Source: Cristatella mucedo
Taxonomy: Eukaryota; Bryozoa; Phylactolaemata; Cristatellidae
Reading direction: 5' to 3'
Assembly: GCA_009760855.2 (NCBI GenBank)
Contig: WPIO01000030.1
Coordinates: 2,814,001-2,878,000, forward strand
DNA: 64,000 nt
Below are positions 32,669-43,644 of this stretch, one piece after another. How positions within the stretch are numbered: the stretch's first letter is position 1; each line of letters starts with the position of its first letter. Under the pieces are notes generated by a model. It was given only the letters and a program-made list of their open reading frames with translations. It was not told where the DNA came from and did not search any database. Both the position numbers and the translations under genes were made by a program.

Positions 32669-35458
32669 ATGCTACGCATTTTGAGACTGAACACTTTTAA
32701 GCTAGCTACTCGAGTAACCGCATCTGCTATAATTCCAGGTGCTACTATGATGTTCATCACGATGATCCTCATTATGGTTGGTCAAGAACTTACTTCAAAC
32801 GCCATTGCAAATAGCAGCACTCGCATTATTTGTGACCTATGCAAGTGTAAATCAGAAGACAGTAGCATCGACTGCTCCTGGAGAGGCCTTACAGAAATAC
32901 CACTGGGCATCCCACTGAATGTCAAAGGCCTTGATTTGTCTCACAACAAGATTTCACACCTCGGCTCGCAGGCATTCCAGAAGCTGACAGGAATCGTGTG
33001 GCTAAATTTATCCTACAACAAAATTAGAAGAATAGATGACAACACGTTTGATGGCTTGGAAGCTCTAAAAACATTGAACCTCAATGGAAATTATATTCCA
33101 TACAACGAAACGGGGTTTCCAAACAACGCCTTTAGCGGGATACTAAACCTGACAAAGCTATTTTTACTCACTGATGGCTGCCCGACTGCATTTCCCGAAA
33201 GCATATGCAGCATCGCGTCACTAGAGGAGCTCGCAATAAATATCCCTTCCAATTCCTCTCTGCGACCAGACTACACGGCGCTCACTCGCTTGAGCACGAT
33301 CCACCTTACCACCCAGTGTGCGACTATAACAAAAATCTCCGGAGAGGACTTGCAGGCACTGAGAACACTTCCTATAAGGCGAATTTCGTTTCGAAATGCT
33401 CAGCTTCAAGAAATAAGTCCCGAGGCTTTTTACCCCTTCAAGCAAAGTTTAAGAAAACTTGACATCAGTTGCAATCGTCTCAAGAACGCCGAGGAGCTCA
33501 TCATTGGCTTACGAGATTTTCCCATCGATACATTGCTAATGGACTCATCCATTGGAATTTTCATGTCCTTGAAAATAAACTACACTTTTTTGGATGCTCT
33601 CAGAACAATGAATCTATCTCGATTCACTATGGCCTGGAATAACATCCTTGACATCGATCTACGACAGGGAGTTTTGGCCACGTATATTCCTCGGCTGCAG
33701 TACTTACGAATGGGTTACAATCAGCTGGCTATTCAAGTAAATTCGATCTTAGAAATATTAGTCAGCGTATTCAAATTTCTGCTCCACGTTCGAGTACTTG
33801 ACATTAATGGAATACTCAGATTCTACGACAATCGTGATACTGTTTTGAACTGCAATGAATCTGACTTGCTCTTCTCCGATCAAGTGCTAGATTGGGAGAA
33901 CGACACGCTTCATCATCCTACGAAACAGTATCCAGAGTGGTACTACATGCTCGTTGTAATTATCAATTACCTCAAGGGTGTAGTGACGCTGCCCCCAAAC
34001 CTTACGAGACTCTATGCCAGGAATATGGGTAAAAAATTCGAGAGTTTGTTCTGTGAAGACTTTGAATTTGAAATAAGCAAAGATAATATTCTACAGATAT
34101 TCGATGCGGGATATACAGGAGTGCCGAGGGTAGTTTGCATTTTCAGGAACTTTCCACAGCTACAGTGGATTAATGCAGAGAAGATGGAGATGGAAAGCTG
34201 GGCCCCTCTTCTATTTGCAAACCTCAGCGCTCCTCGGCTGAAAAGCGTCAATTTAAGAGGGAATTTTCTTGGACCCTTTATAGGCACAGTACCCTATCCG
34301 CCGCTGAAAGGATCGGCAAATGTGACCGAACTGGACCTTTCGTCAAACGGTATATTCATTCTACCCCCGGACTTCCTGAGTTACAGTAGGAGCCTTATTA
34401 AACTAAATCTTTCCTTTAACAAGCTCGCCTCGTGGAACACATCAATTAGTAGTTGTCATCACTTGGAGACACTTAATCTTTCTGACAACTTCATTACGGA
34501 GATTCAAATAACGTACCTGACAGAATTGGACACGCACGTTCGCTATAAAAGCAACCTCACGTTGGACCTTAGAAATAACGAATTTCAGTGCTTTGAATGC
34601 TCTAACATAGATTTATTCACCTGGTACATGACCACCGAAGTGAACGTAGAAGGCCTGAGATGCTTGGATGGCCAGTCGACTTCCCCTGTGGATGCTAGTA
34701 TACTACGAGCAGCAAAGTGGCAGTGCTGGGGTCGCACGCTCCTACTGGCTATCGTTAGTGCACTGACCGGGCTGTCCGTCCTAGCCGCCGTGGGTCAAGC
34801 TCACAAGTGGATGCTTCGCTATCTTTACCATTGTGTTAGACGCCGGTTCTTCAGCTTCAAATACTTGCTACCCATGGAAGGCATTGGCGTGTATCTGTCG
34901 TACCACGAACGTGATTCTGCAGCTGCCGAGGTCATCGAGAAGCACCTGACGCAGAAAATGGGAATCTCTGGCATCGTAAACCGGGAGAGCTTTGTTCTGG
35001 GTAGTTTCGAGCTGGATGAGATTGCATTGCACATCCAATCGTGCACCGTCGTAATCCTTTTGATTTCGCGCGAGCATCTGTGTGACCCGCGGACGGAGTT
35101 CGAGATTTACATGTCACTCGGAAAAGGCTTCCGGCATATTCTTCCGATTTTGATTAGTGAAGACTTACCAACTGAGGAAATGCCAAAGGCGCTTCGCCGA
35201 TTGCTGAACATGAACAATTACTTGCCGTGGCCGGTTGGAGTGTCGGCGGCGACTGAAACAGAACATGCTAGAAATAAGGATCTTCAAAACTTTTTTGTCG
35301 TCTTCGAACTGTACATTGTCAATATTTTCCGGCGATTGGGTCTACGAAGTGAGACAAGTAAACAAGGACCTTACCGTTCGGCTGCATCTGCTCTACCCGG
35401 AAACTCAGTTGCCACCACTAGTGAATTGACATCTGCTGGATCTATTGAAACAGAATAG
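32669..35458 (+). CDS. Toll-like receptor (LRR ectodomain, TM, TIR), single open frame
   Basis: A complete 929-aa type I membrane receptor, presumably an innate-immune or developmental sensor. In order: hydrophobic leader (about 1-45; a second start at M27/M28 would give a more typical signal peptide); LRR N-cap with C55, C58, C60 and C69; leucine-rich repeats such as LDLSHNKI (88), LNLSYNKI (112), LDISCNRL (264), LDLSSNGI (555), LNLSFNKL (579) and LNLSDNFI (602); a single LRR C-cap with C641, C644, C665 and C686; one membrane helix (about 689-710); a cytosolic TIR domain (about 738-890). TIR box 1 is YLSYHERD (743-750). Box 2 reads NRESFVLG where many TLRs have RDF.PG, so the BB-loop proline is Leu. 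One cysteine-rich cap next to the membrane places it with the single-cysteine-cluster (vertebrate-like) type. No frameshift or stop breaks it, in contrast with the decayed repeats around it. Ligand and exact class are unknown. Confidence 0.95.
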   Translation: MLRILRLNTFKLATRVTASAIIPGATMMFITMILIMVGQELTSNAIANSSTRIICDLCKCKSEDSSIDCSWRGLTEIPLGIPLNVKGLDLSHNKISHLGSQAFQKLTGIVWLNLSYNKIRRIDDNTFDGLEALKTLNLNGNYIPYNETGFPNNAFSGILNLTKLFLLTDGCPTAFPESICSIASLEELAINIPSNSSLRPDYTALTRLSTIHLTTQCATITKISGEDLQALRTLPIRRISFRNAQLQEISPEAFYPFKQSLRKLDISCNRLKNAEELIIGLRDFPIDTLLMDSSIGIFMSLKINYTFLDALRTMNLSRFTMAWNNILDIDLRQGVLATYIPRLQYLRMGYNQLAIQVNSILEILVSVFKFLLHVRVLDINGILRFYDNRDTVLNCNESDLLFSDQVLDWENDTLHHPTKQYPEWYYMLVVIINYLKGVVTLPPNLTRLYARNMGKKFESLFCEDFEFEISKDNILQIFDAGYTGVPRVVCIFRNFPQLQWINAEKMEMESWAPLLFANLSAPRLKSVNLRGNFLGPFIGTVPYPPLKGSANVTELDLSSNGIFILPPDFLSYSRSLIKLNLSFNKLASWNTSISSCHHLETLNLSDNFITEIQITYLTELDTHVRYKSNLTLDLRNNEFQCFECSNIDLFTWYMTTEVNVEGLRCLDGQSTSPVDASILRAAKWQCWGRTLLLAIVSALTGLSVLAAVGQAHKWMLRYLYHCVRRRFFSFKYLLPMEGIGVYLSYHERDSAAAEVIEKHLTQKMGISGIVNRESFVLGSFELDEIALHIQSCTVVILLISREHLCDPRTEFEIYMSLGKGFRHILPILISEDLPTEEMPKALRRLLNMNNYLPWPVGVSAATETEHARNKDLQNFFVVFELYIVNIFRRLGLRSETSKQGPYRSAASALPGNSVATTSELTSAGSIETE

Positions 35459-35470
35459 CTACTAAATATA

Positions 35471-35476
35471 AATAAA
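35471..35476 (+). terminator. Poly(A) signal of the Toll-like receptor gene
   Basis: AATAAA begins 13 nt after the TAG stop and is followed by a GGTTTTGCTTTTG T-rich stretch. If used, the 3' UTR is only about 30-40 nt. Confidence 0.7.
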
Positions 35477-35845
35477 AGGTTTTGCTTTTGAGCGCCCCCT
35501 AAGCGCTACTGCATTGCCGGTGATGCACCAGTTTTGATTGCAGGCGATCTGACTGACTGTATTGAGTCAGTTGCTAGCCTGAGTTTTCTGATAGACGCTG
35601 ATTGGGACTGCCGACTTCGGCTGCCTATTTTCCGAGCTTACTGGACGCCCTCTGACGATAGAAATTTACATGCCGAGCTGCACAGTCTGTGGCAGTTCTG
35701 AGGAGCTACCTATCGAGCTGTCTTTGGTGAGCTTTATTCGATAAAGCCACTGTTTTCTGTCAGTAGCGCAAGCTTCGGTTATAATAATAATAATTGTGAC
35801 CCGGACTTACTCACTTCTGTGTCCGGATCTGTATACATATGCATG
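35477..35845. other. Anonymous 3' flank of the TLR gene
   Basis: No gene recognised. A short (ATA)n lies near 35781. Confidence 0.4.
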
Positions 35846-36184
<339 letters not shown>

Positions 36185-36189
<5 letters not shown>

Positions 36190-37017
36190 GATGTGTGTAT
36201 ATAAACGTATGCAGTAATATTTCTTCTTTTGTAACTATTGGAGTTCTTCATTGTCAAGATATTTAGGTGGACACTTCCAGAGTAAGCAGCTTTCAGAGCT
36301 AAATATAGCGACAACATCACAGTCATGAACTAAAGTTAGAAGCATTCTAGATGATGTAATTATATTATAACAAATCATAATAAAAAAGTGTCCTTACTTC
36401 CAGTGTCGGAAGTGGAATACAACAGCACAGACTAATGCAACTGGTAGCTGACAATCAAGCTCTATGACTGGTATTCCACTCGACAAGCATTTTAAGAAGT
36501 CAAAAAGCCCGAGGACTAGTTTTCAGGCTGGTGTAGATTTGGTTCGGTCAAACTTTGAGAAACTATAATGAAAAATTGTTGATTCATCTAAAATAATACG
36601 ATGTCTTGCTGAATTTTTGATTGCGTTTGAAAGCATTGATATATTTTTAAAGTGAAACACAATCAGAATAACATTTCTTTTATTAAACAAGCCACATTTG
36701 AGCTAGAGGATTTTGCTGCATTTTCAAAACTTTTAAGATCATTCTCACTATCTTGCTCTTCAGGTGCCTATGGGTCGCTGCAAATCTTCTGCCAGCATCG
36801 GGCAGCTGACGAGCTACCATAAGCTATGAGCCTAGGATAGGAAACTCGAATTGATAATTTGCTTGCTCAAAATGAGTGTTGCTGCTTTGTCACTAGGCCA
36901 TCTCCAATAGTTCTGCTTGTAAAAGTGCAATCGGCTGAGTGGTTCGTGCAATGATGTATATGGTACTTAAGGATGTACTGAGCAGGCAAATATATAGAGA
37001 AATTAAAAAATAAATAT
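36185..37017. other. Anonymous AT-rich sequence
   Basis: No gene, repeat copy or RNA recognised. Confidence 0.4.
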
Positions 37018-37640
37018 TTGTATTACATTTGTTTACGAGCCTCGGAAATCTTAATCTCTTTCTAGGCACTTTACGTATGCTGCTAAGAGAGCATGGTTGA
37101 AGTATTAGTGGTAATATTAATTAAAGATTAATGACAACAACCACAACATGGTTAGAGGTGACATGCACAGGGTCAACATTCAAATATGGTTAGTGGCAGC
37201 ATGCAAGGTGTCAGAACGCAAGAGCACACAAAGGGCAAATCACATAGAGCTAAATATTGCTGTGATAAATAAATGCGTTGAAGCTTTATTTTAATGTCGT
37301 CAAGTCAGGGACATCGTTACGCTAGTTGATAGTGAGTTCTAAGGTTTAAGTTCATGCGAACTTAAGGCATGCTCTCTAAAGGATATGAGGTTCATATAAG
37401 GCGTAGCAAAATGATTTGATTCAGAAAAGCAGATGTTACGATGCCTTTCGTGGTGGGGGATTAGATCTAGCAGGTAGGCTGGAGCCAAAGAATGAATGGA
37501 CCTAAAAGTGAGTGACAAAACCTGGAAGCGCGTGATTGCAGTAGCTGGTAGGCCAGGAAGCACTGAGTTGCAGAAGTCAAGACGGTGTCACAAAAAATTT
37601 ATATGCGGTCTCCCTGTGGTATCCCTGATAGGTAAATAAA
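37018..37640 (-). mobile_element. LINE family 1 copy, 3' UTR and ORF2 end
   Basis: Minus-strand tail (CCTCGGAAATCTTAATCTC, TTCTAGGCACTTTAC), 3' UTR, then ORF2 C-terminal sequence (LAPAYLLDL-like reading) up to a CACTGAGTTGCAGAAGTC segment. Many indels. Confidence 0.75.
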
Positions 37641-38465
37641 CGTAAGCACATACAGGTCGTGTCACAGAGACCATCCAACTGCTGTTATAAGTAGACGGGT
37701 CAAGTCTGGAGATGTTGTGACGCAAGTTGGAAGTGATTTCCGGGCTTTGCGAGAATACGAACTAAAGGCATGGTCTCCAAAGAATTTGAGATTTGTACGA
37801 GGTAGAGGTAAACGAAATTTTTGAAATCGAAGATTCCCAAAAGCGGGTGGTATGCTATTTAGCCTGGTGGGGGAGTAAATCTGATAGGTAGGCTGGAAAC
37901 AAAGGCCACACCGGTCGAGAAGTGGGCTTAGCCAAGCTTGCCCTCGAATTCTCCCAACCAACAGAAGTCGATGATAATAATAACATTTTATAACTACTAT
38001 AACATGCCCGTGTAACACATAAGAGAGCTCTCGTAAAAGGTACATTTGCTGCAGAAGAAAGTATGCTAACTGGTCGGCGGTCCAAACTTACTCAAGTTCA
38101 GCACACTTAGGATACACATACTGATCAAACGCAATGAGAAAAAGGTGAGTTTTTAGCTTCATTCTATATGTCACCTAGTCAGTGGGATGTTTTGTCACGT
38201 CAGTTGGCAACAAACGAGCTCTAAGTTTTAGGTTCATACAAAATGAAGGCACGTGCCTCTCTCTCTCTCGACCTCATTGTAAAGGATTTGAGGTTGACAG
38301 CAGAGGCAGTCTAAGCGACTAGGCTGATTAAACAAGGCAGAAGAGTTTTTAAGGCTATCACCACTATTTGCAACGAAGGGAGCTCAAAGTTTGCGACAAA
38401 CTTTTGAAGTTGATGCGTTGTTTGACTGAGAGCCAGTGCAGGTCGGCGAGAAGTGGTGTGAGCTG
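37641..38465 (-). mobile_element. LINE family 1 fragments with a SINE-B piece inside
   Basis: 37641-37905 repeats the 3' UTR/ORF2-end region (GCATACAGGTC, GGTCTCCAAAGAATTTGAG). 37970-38110 is an unclear (ATT)-containing end. 38130-38310 and 38408-38465 are ORF2-end pieces separated by the SINE-B fragment at 38328. The last piece ends GGTCGGCGAGAAGTGGTGTGA and continues beyond the family 2 insertion at 38829. Confidence 0.65.
38328..38385 (-). mobile_element. SINE-B fragment
   Basis: Reads CTGATTAAACAAGGCAGAAG, GGCTATCACCACTATTTGC on the plus strand, the reversed 3' half of SINE-B. Confidence 0.55.
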
Positions 38466-38828
38466 TTCCATTCCTCCGCTTATAGACCGTTGGCGATAGA
38501 CGCTCTAGCTCTGCAGGTCCTAGACTGCGGAACTCGCTTCCAAAATTCTTACGCAACGACAACCACTCTCCTACTGCCCACTATGGCTCATCCTTTTCAG
38601 CAGTACTGAGCTGCTACTTCCATGCTACTCACTACTTCAACTGCTCTCCTGACTCTGCTAGTCTTTCCACTTTCTCTTTGTTGCGTGAGACGAAGTCTGT
38701 TGGCTACCGAATGCGTACCGAAAGCCGCTTAGGCTGTGAAAGCGCTATACAAAACTCTCCTGCGTAACACCCACATGGTCCTTATGACTTTATGGAGTTA
38801 CAGACGGAGATGCATTACACTACATTAC
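38466..38828 (+). mobile_element. LINE family 2, 3' end, inserted in LINE family 1
   Basis: Close match to the end of the 51536-52584 copy: CATTCCTCCGCTTATAGAC, GGCGATAGACGCTCTAGCTC, TTGTTGCGTGAGACGAAGTC, CCGAATGCGTACCGAAAGCC and TGGAGTTACAGACGGAGATG. It splits family 1 bases that are adjacent in the intact copy near 63105-63130. Confidence 0.85.
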
Positions 38829-39775
38829 GTGTGGCAACTGCAACGCTCACGACAGATATGCCTAGCTACAGAGGTTTGCAGTAGTTGTAAGCGCCTGAGT
38901 GCACAGGCCGGTTGACCAAGGAGCAGTGAGTTGCTGAAATCAAGAAGGGATGTCGCAAATGCATTGACAAATTTAGATTTAGTATCATATCTAAACAAGC
39001 CCGAATTTTAGTCAAGTTTTGTAGCTGAAATTAGGCAGACTTGAGTGTGGAGCTGATGCAATTGTCTAGTGAAAGGTCACTTTGGAACATGACACCTAGA
39101 TCTCATGCTGATTCAACAGGAGGTAAGCTGGTAAAGTTGATTTTGAGCGTTAGTCCTTCCATTTCTTGAGTCACACGAAACTAGTAAGTTGATTTTATCA
39201 TTCAATGTAAAGATGTTTACTGCCATCCATGTGTTGATGTCGTCTATACATGCAGCAAGGGAGTTGAGAGAATTCAACGTGCTGAAGGGCTGGGAGGGAT
39301 AAAGACAAATGTATAACTGAGTGTCATCTCCATAGAAGTGGAAGCCTAGATTGTGTATGGAAATCAAATCGGCTAGAGTATAAACCGTGAAAAGAATGGG
39401 ACACAGCGCATAGTCCTGATGCATCCTTGACTTAAGAGGTTTCTCGGATGATCTTTGTCCATTTACAATAAAACTCCGTCGTCTTCTACTGAGATATGAC
39501 CCGAACCAATGCAATGCAGTGTCAGTGATGCCCAAGCGAGATGAGACGCGCTCAGGAAGGAATTGACGATCGATAGTGTCAACAGCTGTCGAAAGATTGA
39601 GCAAAACGAGCAGCGATACTCTACCCGAGTCTGCACTCTTAGCTAGGTCGTTATACACCCAAAGCAACGCTTGCTCTATGGAGTAATTAGCTCTAAAACC
39701 AGACTGGAACTTACTAGCAAGGTTTGAAGTTTCAACAGTGTCTAGCCACTTATGGCCTGTACACAGGCAATTGGA
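38829..39775 (-). mobile_element. LINE family 1 copy, RT region
   Basis: Minus-strand continuation of 38408-38465. A long open frame (39844-39113) reads ASKFQSGFRANYS, LLVLLNLSTAVDTIDRQFL, HNLGFHFYGDDTQLYICL and NTWMAVN. The RT box is FYGDD and the LSAAFD block is LSTAVD. Its first 23 codons are Gypsy sequence (PGKELVIAGALYRAP), marking the junction where this 5'-truncated LINE entered the Gypsy element. Confidence 0.8.
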
Positions 39776-40673
39776 TGGAGCCCTATAGAGTGCACCTGCT
39801 ATGACGAGCTCCTTCCCAGGCTTACGGACAAAAGATGAAGTCATAGTGCAGGCTGCCTAGTCTCACCCGCTGTAATCGCTGTGAGACCTCAGAGATAGGC
39901 CTTTTGAAGACGTCGGCTTGTGGTTTATGGTCGCTTTGCCCTACGAGGCGCTGCCCAAAAACATATCGATGAAAGTGTTCAGGGTCAAACTTGACGCATA
40001 ATTTCCTTTAGCATTTAAACATATTAGTGCTGAAATGGAATCAATGCTCGAGAAGCGTAGGCAGCAGGCCACTTTATACAACAATAGCGCTCCAAGATCA
40101 CGTTTAGAGGCGTCTATCGATAGCGAATGTGCAACGTTGCGTCGCATAAACCAAGCAGAGGAGTATTAATCACATAGCTTTTAATGTCGTCTAAAGCTTT
40201 AGCAAGATTGGCGTCAAAGCACCTTAGGCTTCAGCCTGCGGCAAGTGGCCTTGTGGCATAGATACTTCAGCTAACTTACAGCACAACTTGGCTAAGTAAT
40301 TAGCAACTTGTAGTAGGCCAAAGACACAGACCTTTGATGAAGGAGAGCGATAAAATCTCAGATGGCGTCCACAGCTGCGGGGTCTGGCCCTACTCACCTG
40401 GCCTCTAAGACACGGCCCAGGTAAGGATTCTCTATTTGATCAAAATAACCTCTGTTGAAATTCAGACCCGGGTTAATCTCAACGCATTTAGATAGAACCA
40501 TCTTCAGTCGCGGGTCATGTTCCTCAATTGTAGATTCGCTGAAAATAATGTCGTCAATGCATTAAGAGCCCGAGGGATGTCCACAAATTGTCTTGAAATA
40601 ATTTAATGAGTAACCTCGGCGGGGGTGGAAGCAATACCGAATGACAAGCGCAAAAATCAAAAGCGTCCAAAGG
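39776..40673 (-). pseudogene. Ty3/Gypsy pol remnant, RT end and RNase H
   Basis: Minus-strand. Near 40640-40600 FLRLSFGIASTPAE is the RT block after the target duplication. IDD near 40558-40546 is the catalytic box (read CIDDIIF), followed by STIEEHD. SIDASKRDLGALLL (40117-40076) is the first RNase H motif with its catalytic Asp at about 40114. PGKELVIAGALYRAP (39820-39776) is the RNase H C-terminal block. Frame changes and stops are present. RT and RNase H would copy element RNA to DNA. Confidence 0.8.
40663..40673. repeat. Target-site duplication, left copy
   Basis: GCGTCCAAAGG, matching GCGTTCAAAAGG at 41574-41585 apart from one substitution and one indel. Both encode the same Gypsy RT turn (TPFGR-like), confirming that the DNA between them was inserted. 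Confidence 0.7.
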
Positions 40674-41573
40674 TACTAGGACCAAATGTCCCCGGACGAA
40701 ATGTCCCGGACATAATGTCCCTGAGAAAATGTCTCAGGACAAAATGTCCCCATACAAAAACGTCCCGGACAGAATGTCTCCCCACATGTTACAATAAATT
40801 AATCATATTCATGTTATTTTAAATATATAATAATTAATAGGCTTCGATATTTCACCAATAAAATGTAGCATGTACAGTTTTAATATTCAATGAAGACTGA
40901 AGAGAGATTACTTGTGATCATCAGTCTCGACATATACATGTGCAGTTAATCAAAGGCCTCTTTAAATGAAGCCATGCGCCGTAGTCTTATTTATCAAGCA
41001 AACTTAAATGATAAGATATAAAAGTTTACAGTTATATTTACTAATGAATGGCTTCTGATTCACTGTAAACGTATAAATATGTGGAAGTTACAGTGAAGGT
41101 TATTATACTAAAAACTATTTGTTATAGTAGGTGATAGATGTGCAGTGTAATAAATAATTTACAAGATTTCGAGGTGATTAGTATTTATATAACTGTAAAT
41201 GTAATTCGAATGTTTAATAAAAGAAAAAAAATAATTTAGGAAGATGCTGAAATTCATAACGTCACAGAAGGGAACAAGGAAGCTTGTAGTCGGAGGATTC
41301 TTATTCACGAAGCATAGAAACGGTGCAGATGGAAAAAAAATTTGGCGTTGCGAGGACCGAAACTGACTGGATATAACTTCCTACTCTTTTATATTTATTT
41401 CCCTCTTGCTTTTAATAAAATCTGTTCAAAATAACATTAATATTACTAATCTTATATCACATGTGGGGAAATTTTGTCTGGGACATATTTGTATGGGGAC
41501 ATTTTGTCCTGGGAAATTTTGTCAGGGAGATTATGTCCGGGACATTTTGGGTCGGGACATTTTGTCCTGTCAC
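40674..41573. mobile_element. 900-bp TIR DNA transposon with repetitive ends, non-autonomous
   Basis: Long inverted ends of about 150 bp (40674-40824 and 41427-41573). The outer 110 bp of each consists of about seven 14-16 bp units of the form ATGTCCCGGACAAA, so each end is an array of near-palindromic GGACAAAATGTCC boxes. The inner part (CATGTTA...ATTCATGTTATTTT against CATGTGA...ATTAATGTTATTTT inverted) is AT-rich. The roughly 600-bp centre is AT-rich without a transposase frame. Target duplication is 11-12 bp. The insertion splits a Gypsy RT domain. I cannot assign a superfamily: a duplication of 9 bp or more recalls Mutator-like elements, but no diagnostic protein is present. Confidence 0.8.
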
Positions 41574-42249
41574 GCGTTCAAAAGGTGTAGGGATCGTAGT
41601 TAGAAGACTGCTGGCATTATCAACGGCCACCTGCGTGAGCCCGGATACTGCGTCCAGTGTTGCGTTGCACTTTGAGCCAGCTAGGCTTGCGATAATCTCC
41701 TCAGGCCTCTGGATCTAATAATGTTAGCGTGGCAATGCATTAGTTAGTACCCACGGGTCGATGCGCACCCGGAGCTTTTCCGTGACAGGCTTCATAACTA
41801 ATACAACCGGGCTCACCCATTCCGAGGCCTCGGTAACTTGTTCAAGTATGCCATCCTACATCAAGGCCTGCTGGTGGTTCTCAAGCCGGTCCCTGTATTT
41901 TAAAGAAACGCGATTAGCTGCCAGGATAAACTGCTAGGCATCGGGCGAAGTTTGATTTTGTATTCACCGGGCTGGCGTCCCGGCCAATTAAATATGTCGG
42001 TAAATCCATCGCTCGGTTTAACATTGGCATGGGTCGGCGTAGCGACCAACAGAGCCTGGCTATTAATTGTGTCTGATTCTCTAAGGCTAGGAGCGCCTAA
42101 GAGAGCTGGCACGTCTTCTCTGTTCCCCGCAAATTTCTTGGTTGGCTGTCACCTTTTGTACAGTACAGGGAACTCAGATTGACCCGATACTGACAGAGGT
42201 GTGCCACAATTGACATTGAATTTCACCTTCACCGGCTTGGGGGAACCAT
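41574..42249 (-). pseudogene. Ty3/Gypsy pol remnant, protease end and RT start
   Basis: Minus-strand. ALLGAPSLRES near 42106-42074 resembles the retropepsin LLG motif. A GEYKIKLRP block near 41955-41930 and ILEQVTEASEWVSPVV near 41850-41800 match the linker and first Gypsy RT motif. PEEIIASLAG and LDAVSGLTQVAVDNASSLLT near 41700-41600 match the block with the first catalytic Asp. LTTIPTPFE reaches the transposon junction at 41574. In-frame stops are present. Confidence 0.8.
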
Positions 42250-42345
42250 CGTGATTCTTTGTCGCCACTGCAAGCGGTGGTGATAGCTGTGAAGGCTCTT
42301 CTGTTGCTATATTAAAGAGGCTGCTAAATCAGCTGGTATCGCGAA
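42250..42345 (+). mobile_element. SINE-B fragment inside Gypsy protease
   Basis: CGCCACTGCAAGCGGTGGTG, GTGAAGGCTCTTCTGTTGC and AAGAGGCTGCTAAATCAGC: a well preserved 3' half of SINE-B lying between the Gypsy DTG and LLG segments. Confidence 0.8.
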
Positions 42346-43340
42346 AGCAACAATACAAAGCACGAGACTTTGCATTGCAAGTGGTTCCGGTATCGACTCG
42401 CACTTAAACGTCACGGCCAAGCACATTAAGATTAACAACTTAAGCCATGGCATTGACTGTAGCACACGTAAAGCACAGTGAAAAGGTATTTAATTCAGAC
42501 TCACCGGCTGCTGAAGTGGCATTCACGTATCCGTTCTAGAGTGAAGTGCCCTCTAAACAGTAGCAAAGTGGCTCCTCGCTCCACAAAGCTCACGGGTTTA
42601 GCCGAAGGCTGGAAGCGTCCTGGATGCATGCTTTTGATCAATAATCGCATAAGCGTTGCTCTGCTTTGCGAACAGATGTGACGCTTTTTAGCGTGCTGCG
42701 GTCTACCGGACGAAGTTCTGGACGAGTGGCAACCGGAGGTAAACTCAAACCGATGCAGCTTAGAAAGTAAGCTGCGACTTCTTGAGTCCGACAAATGCTC
42801 ACCGCGTGAGCGAGTCAGTGGCTTCTCCGAAGGAGCTTTTCTTTTAATTTTTCAGAAAGACTTTGATAACTATCTGATCGTGCAGAACTTTAAGCCTCTC
42901 CTCACCGTGATAATGGCCAGACTCACTGAGACCCAGTTGAGCAGTTTAAAATGAGCAAAATAATTCTGACTCCCATCGACGGCGGCGGAGGAATACGAAT
43001 CGCTGACACGATTAATTTCTTTGGGTAATACAATTTGCAGTAAATCTCTCTAACACTTTTTCCAAGTCGCCTCTATCGTCTGGTGACGCTCCCGTCGAAA
43101 ACCTGGTATACTTTGATAGCATCTCGATCCACAGCCGGTAGCAGCGTGGGTATTTTAGTTTGACCGTCCGTAGCAGACCTTTCAGACGCAACGATAAAAT
43201 AGTCAAAAAGATTCTTCCAATTCGTCCACTCAGAAGCAGTAATATACTGCATTGAAAATTCTCAACTATGGCAAGCATTAGGGGTCGTAGTGAGAAAGTT
43301 TGCTGTGCCTCCATCAATACGCCGGAAGCCATTGGCGTTA
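42346..43340 (-). pseudogene. Ty3/Gypsy gag and protease start, frameshifted
   Basis: Minus-strand. VDTGTTCNAKS near 42400-42368 is the retropepsin active-site motif with DTG. The gag part lies at about 43260-43020: one frame reads WTNWKNLFDYFIVASE near 43225-43178 and, after a frame change, DDRGDLEKVLERF near 43085-43045, which fit the conserved gag capsid region before the DLEKVLE block. The zinc-knuckle region expected near 42700 is not readable. Gag would form the particle and protease would mature it. The element continues at 41574-42249 after the SINE-B insertion. Confidence 0.65.
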
Positions 43341-43644
43341 CATCCGCAAACGTGACGAACGGCTGAATTTCTTTGACTTATAAATAAACCAACCTTGCAG
43401 CCATATTGATCACAATCCACACTTTCCATTTAGTAGCCCTGACAAAATTAATTCCATAGCTTTAGTCGGGACAGAATCAGTGATTTTGTAGTATCTTGAG
43501 CCTGCCTCGCGATCGGAAGTTCCTAAATAAAGCATCCGAACAAAATTTAAAATTCATAAGATAAATGCTGCAGAGGACGAGATCATTTCATTCAGAAACA
43601 TCTTTAATGAAGTTTCAAAAAACCTCTATATTAATCTTAAATCT
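43341..43644. other. Anonymous, expected LTR or leader of the Gypsy element
   Basis: By position this should hold the 5' leader or LTR, but no LTR copy was matched to it. Confidence 0.3.

Noticed and set aside
40625-41718. Open frames rich in GPNVPG and FVWGHFVLGN
   Set aside because: These read through the repeated transposon ends; the peptide repeats only reflect the ATGTCC..GGACA boxes.
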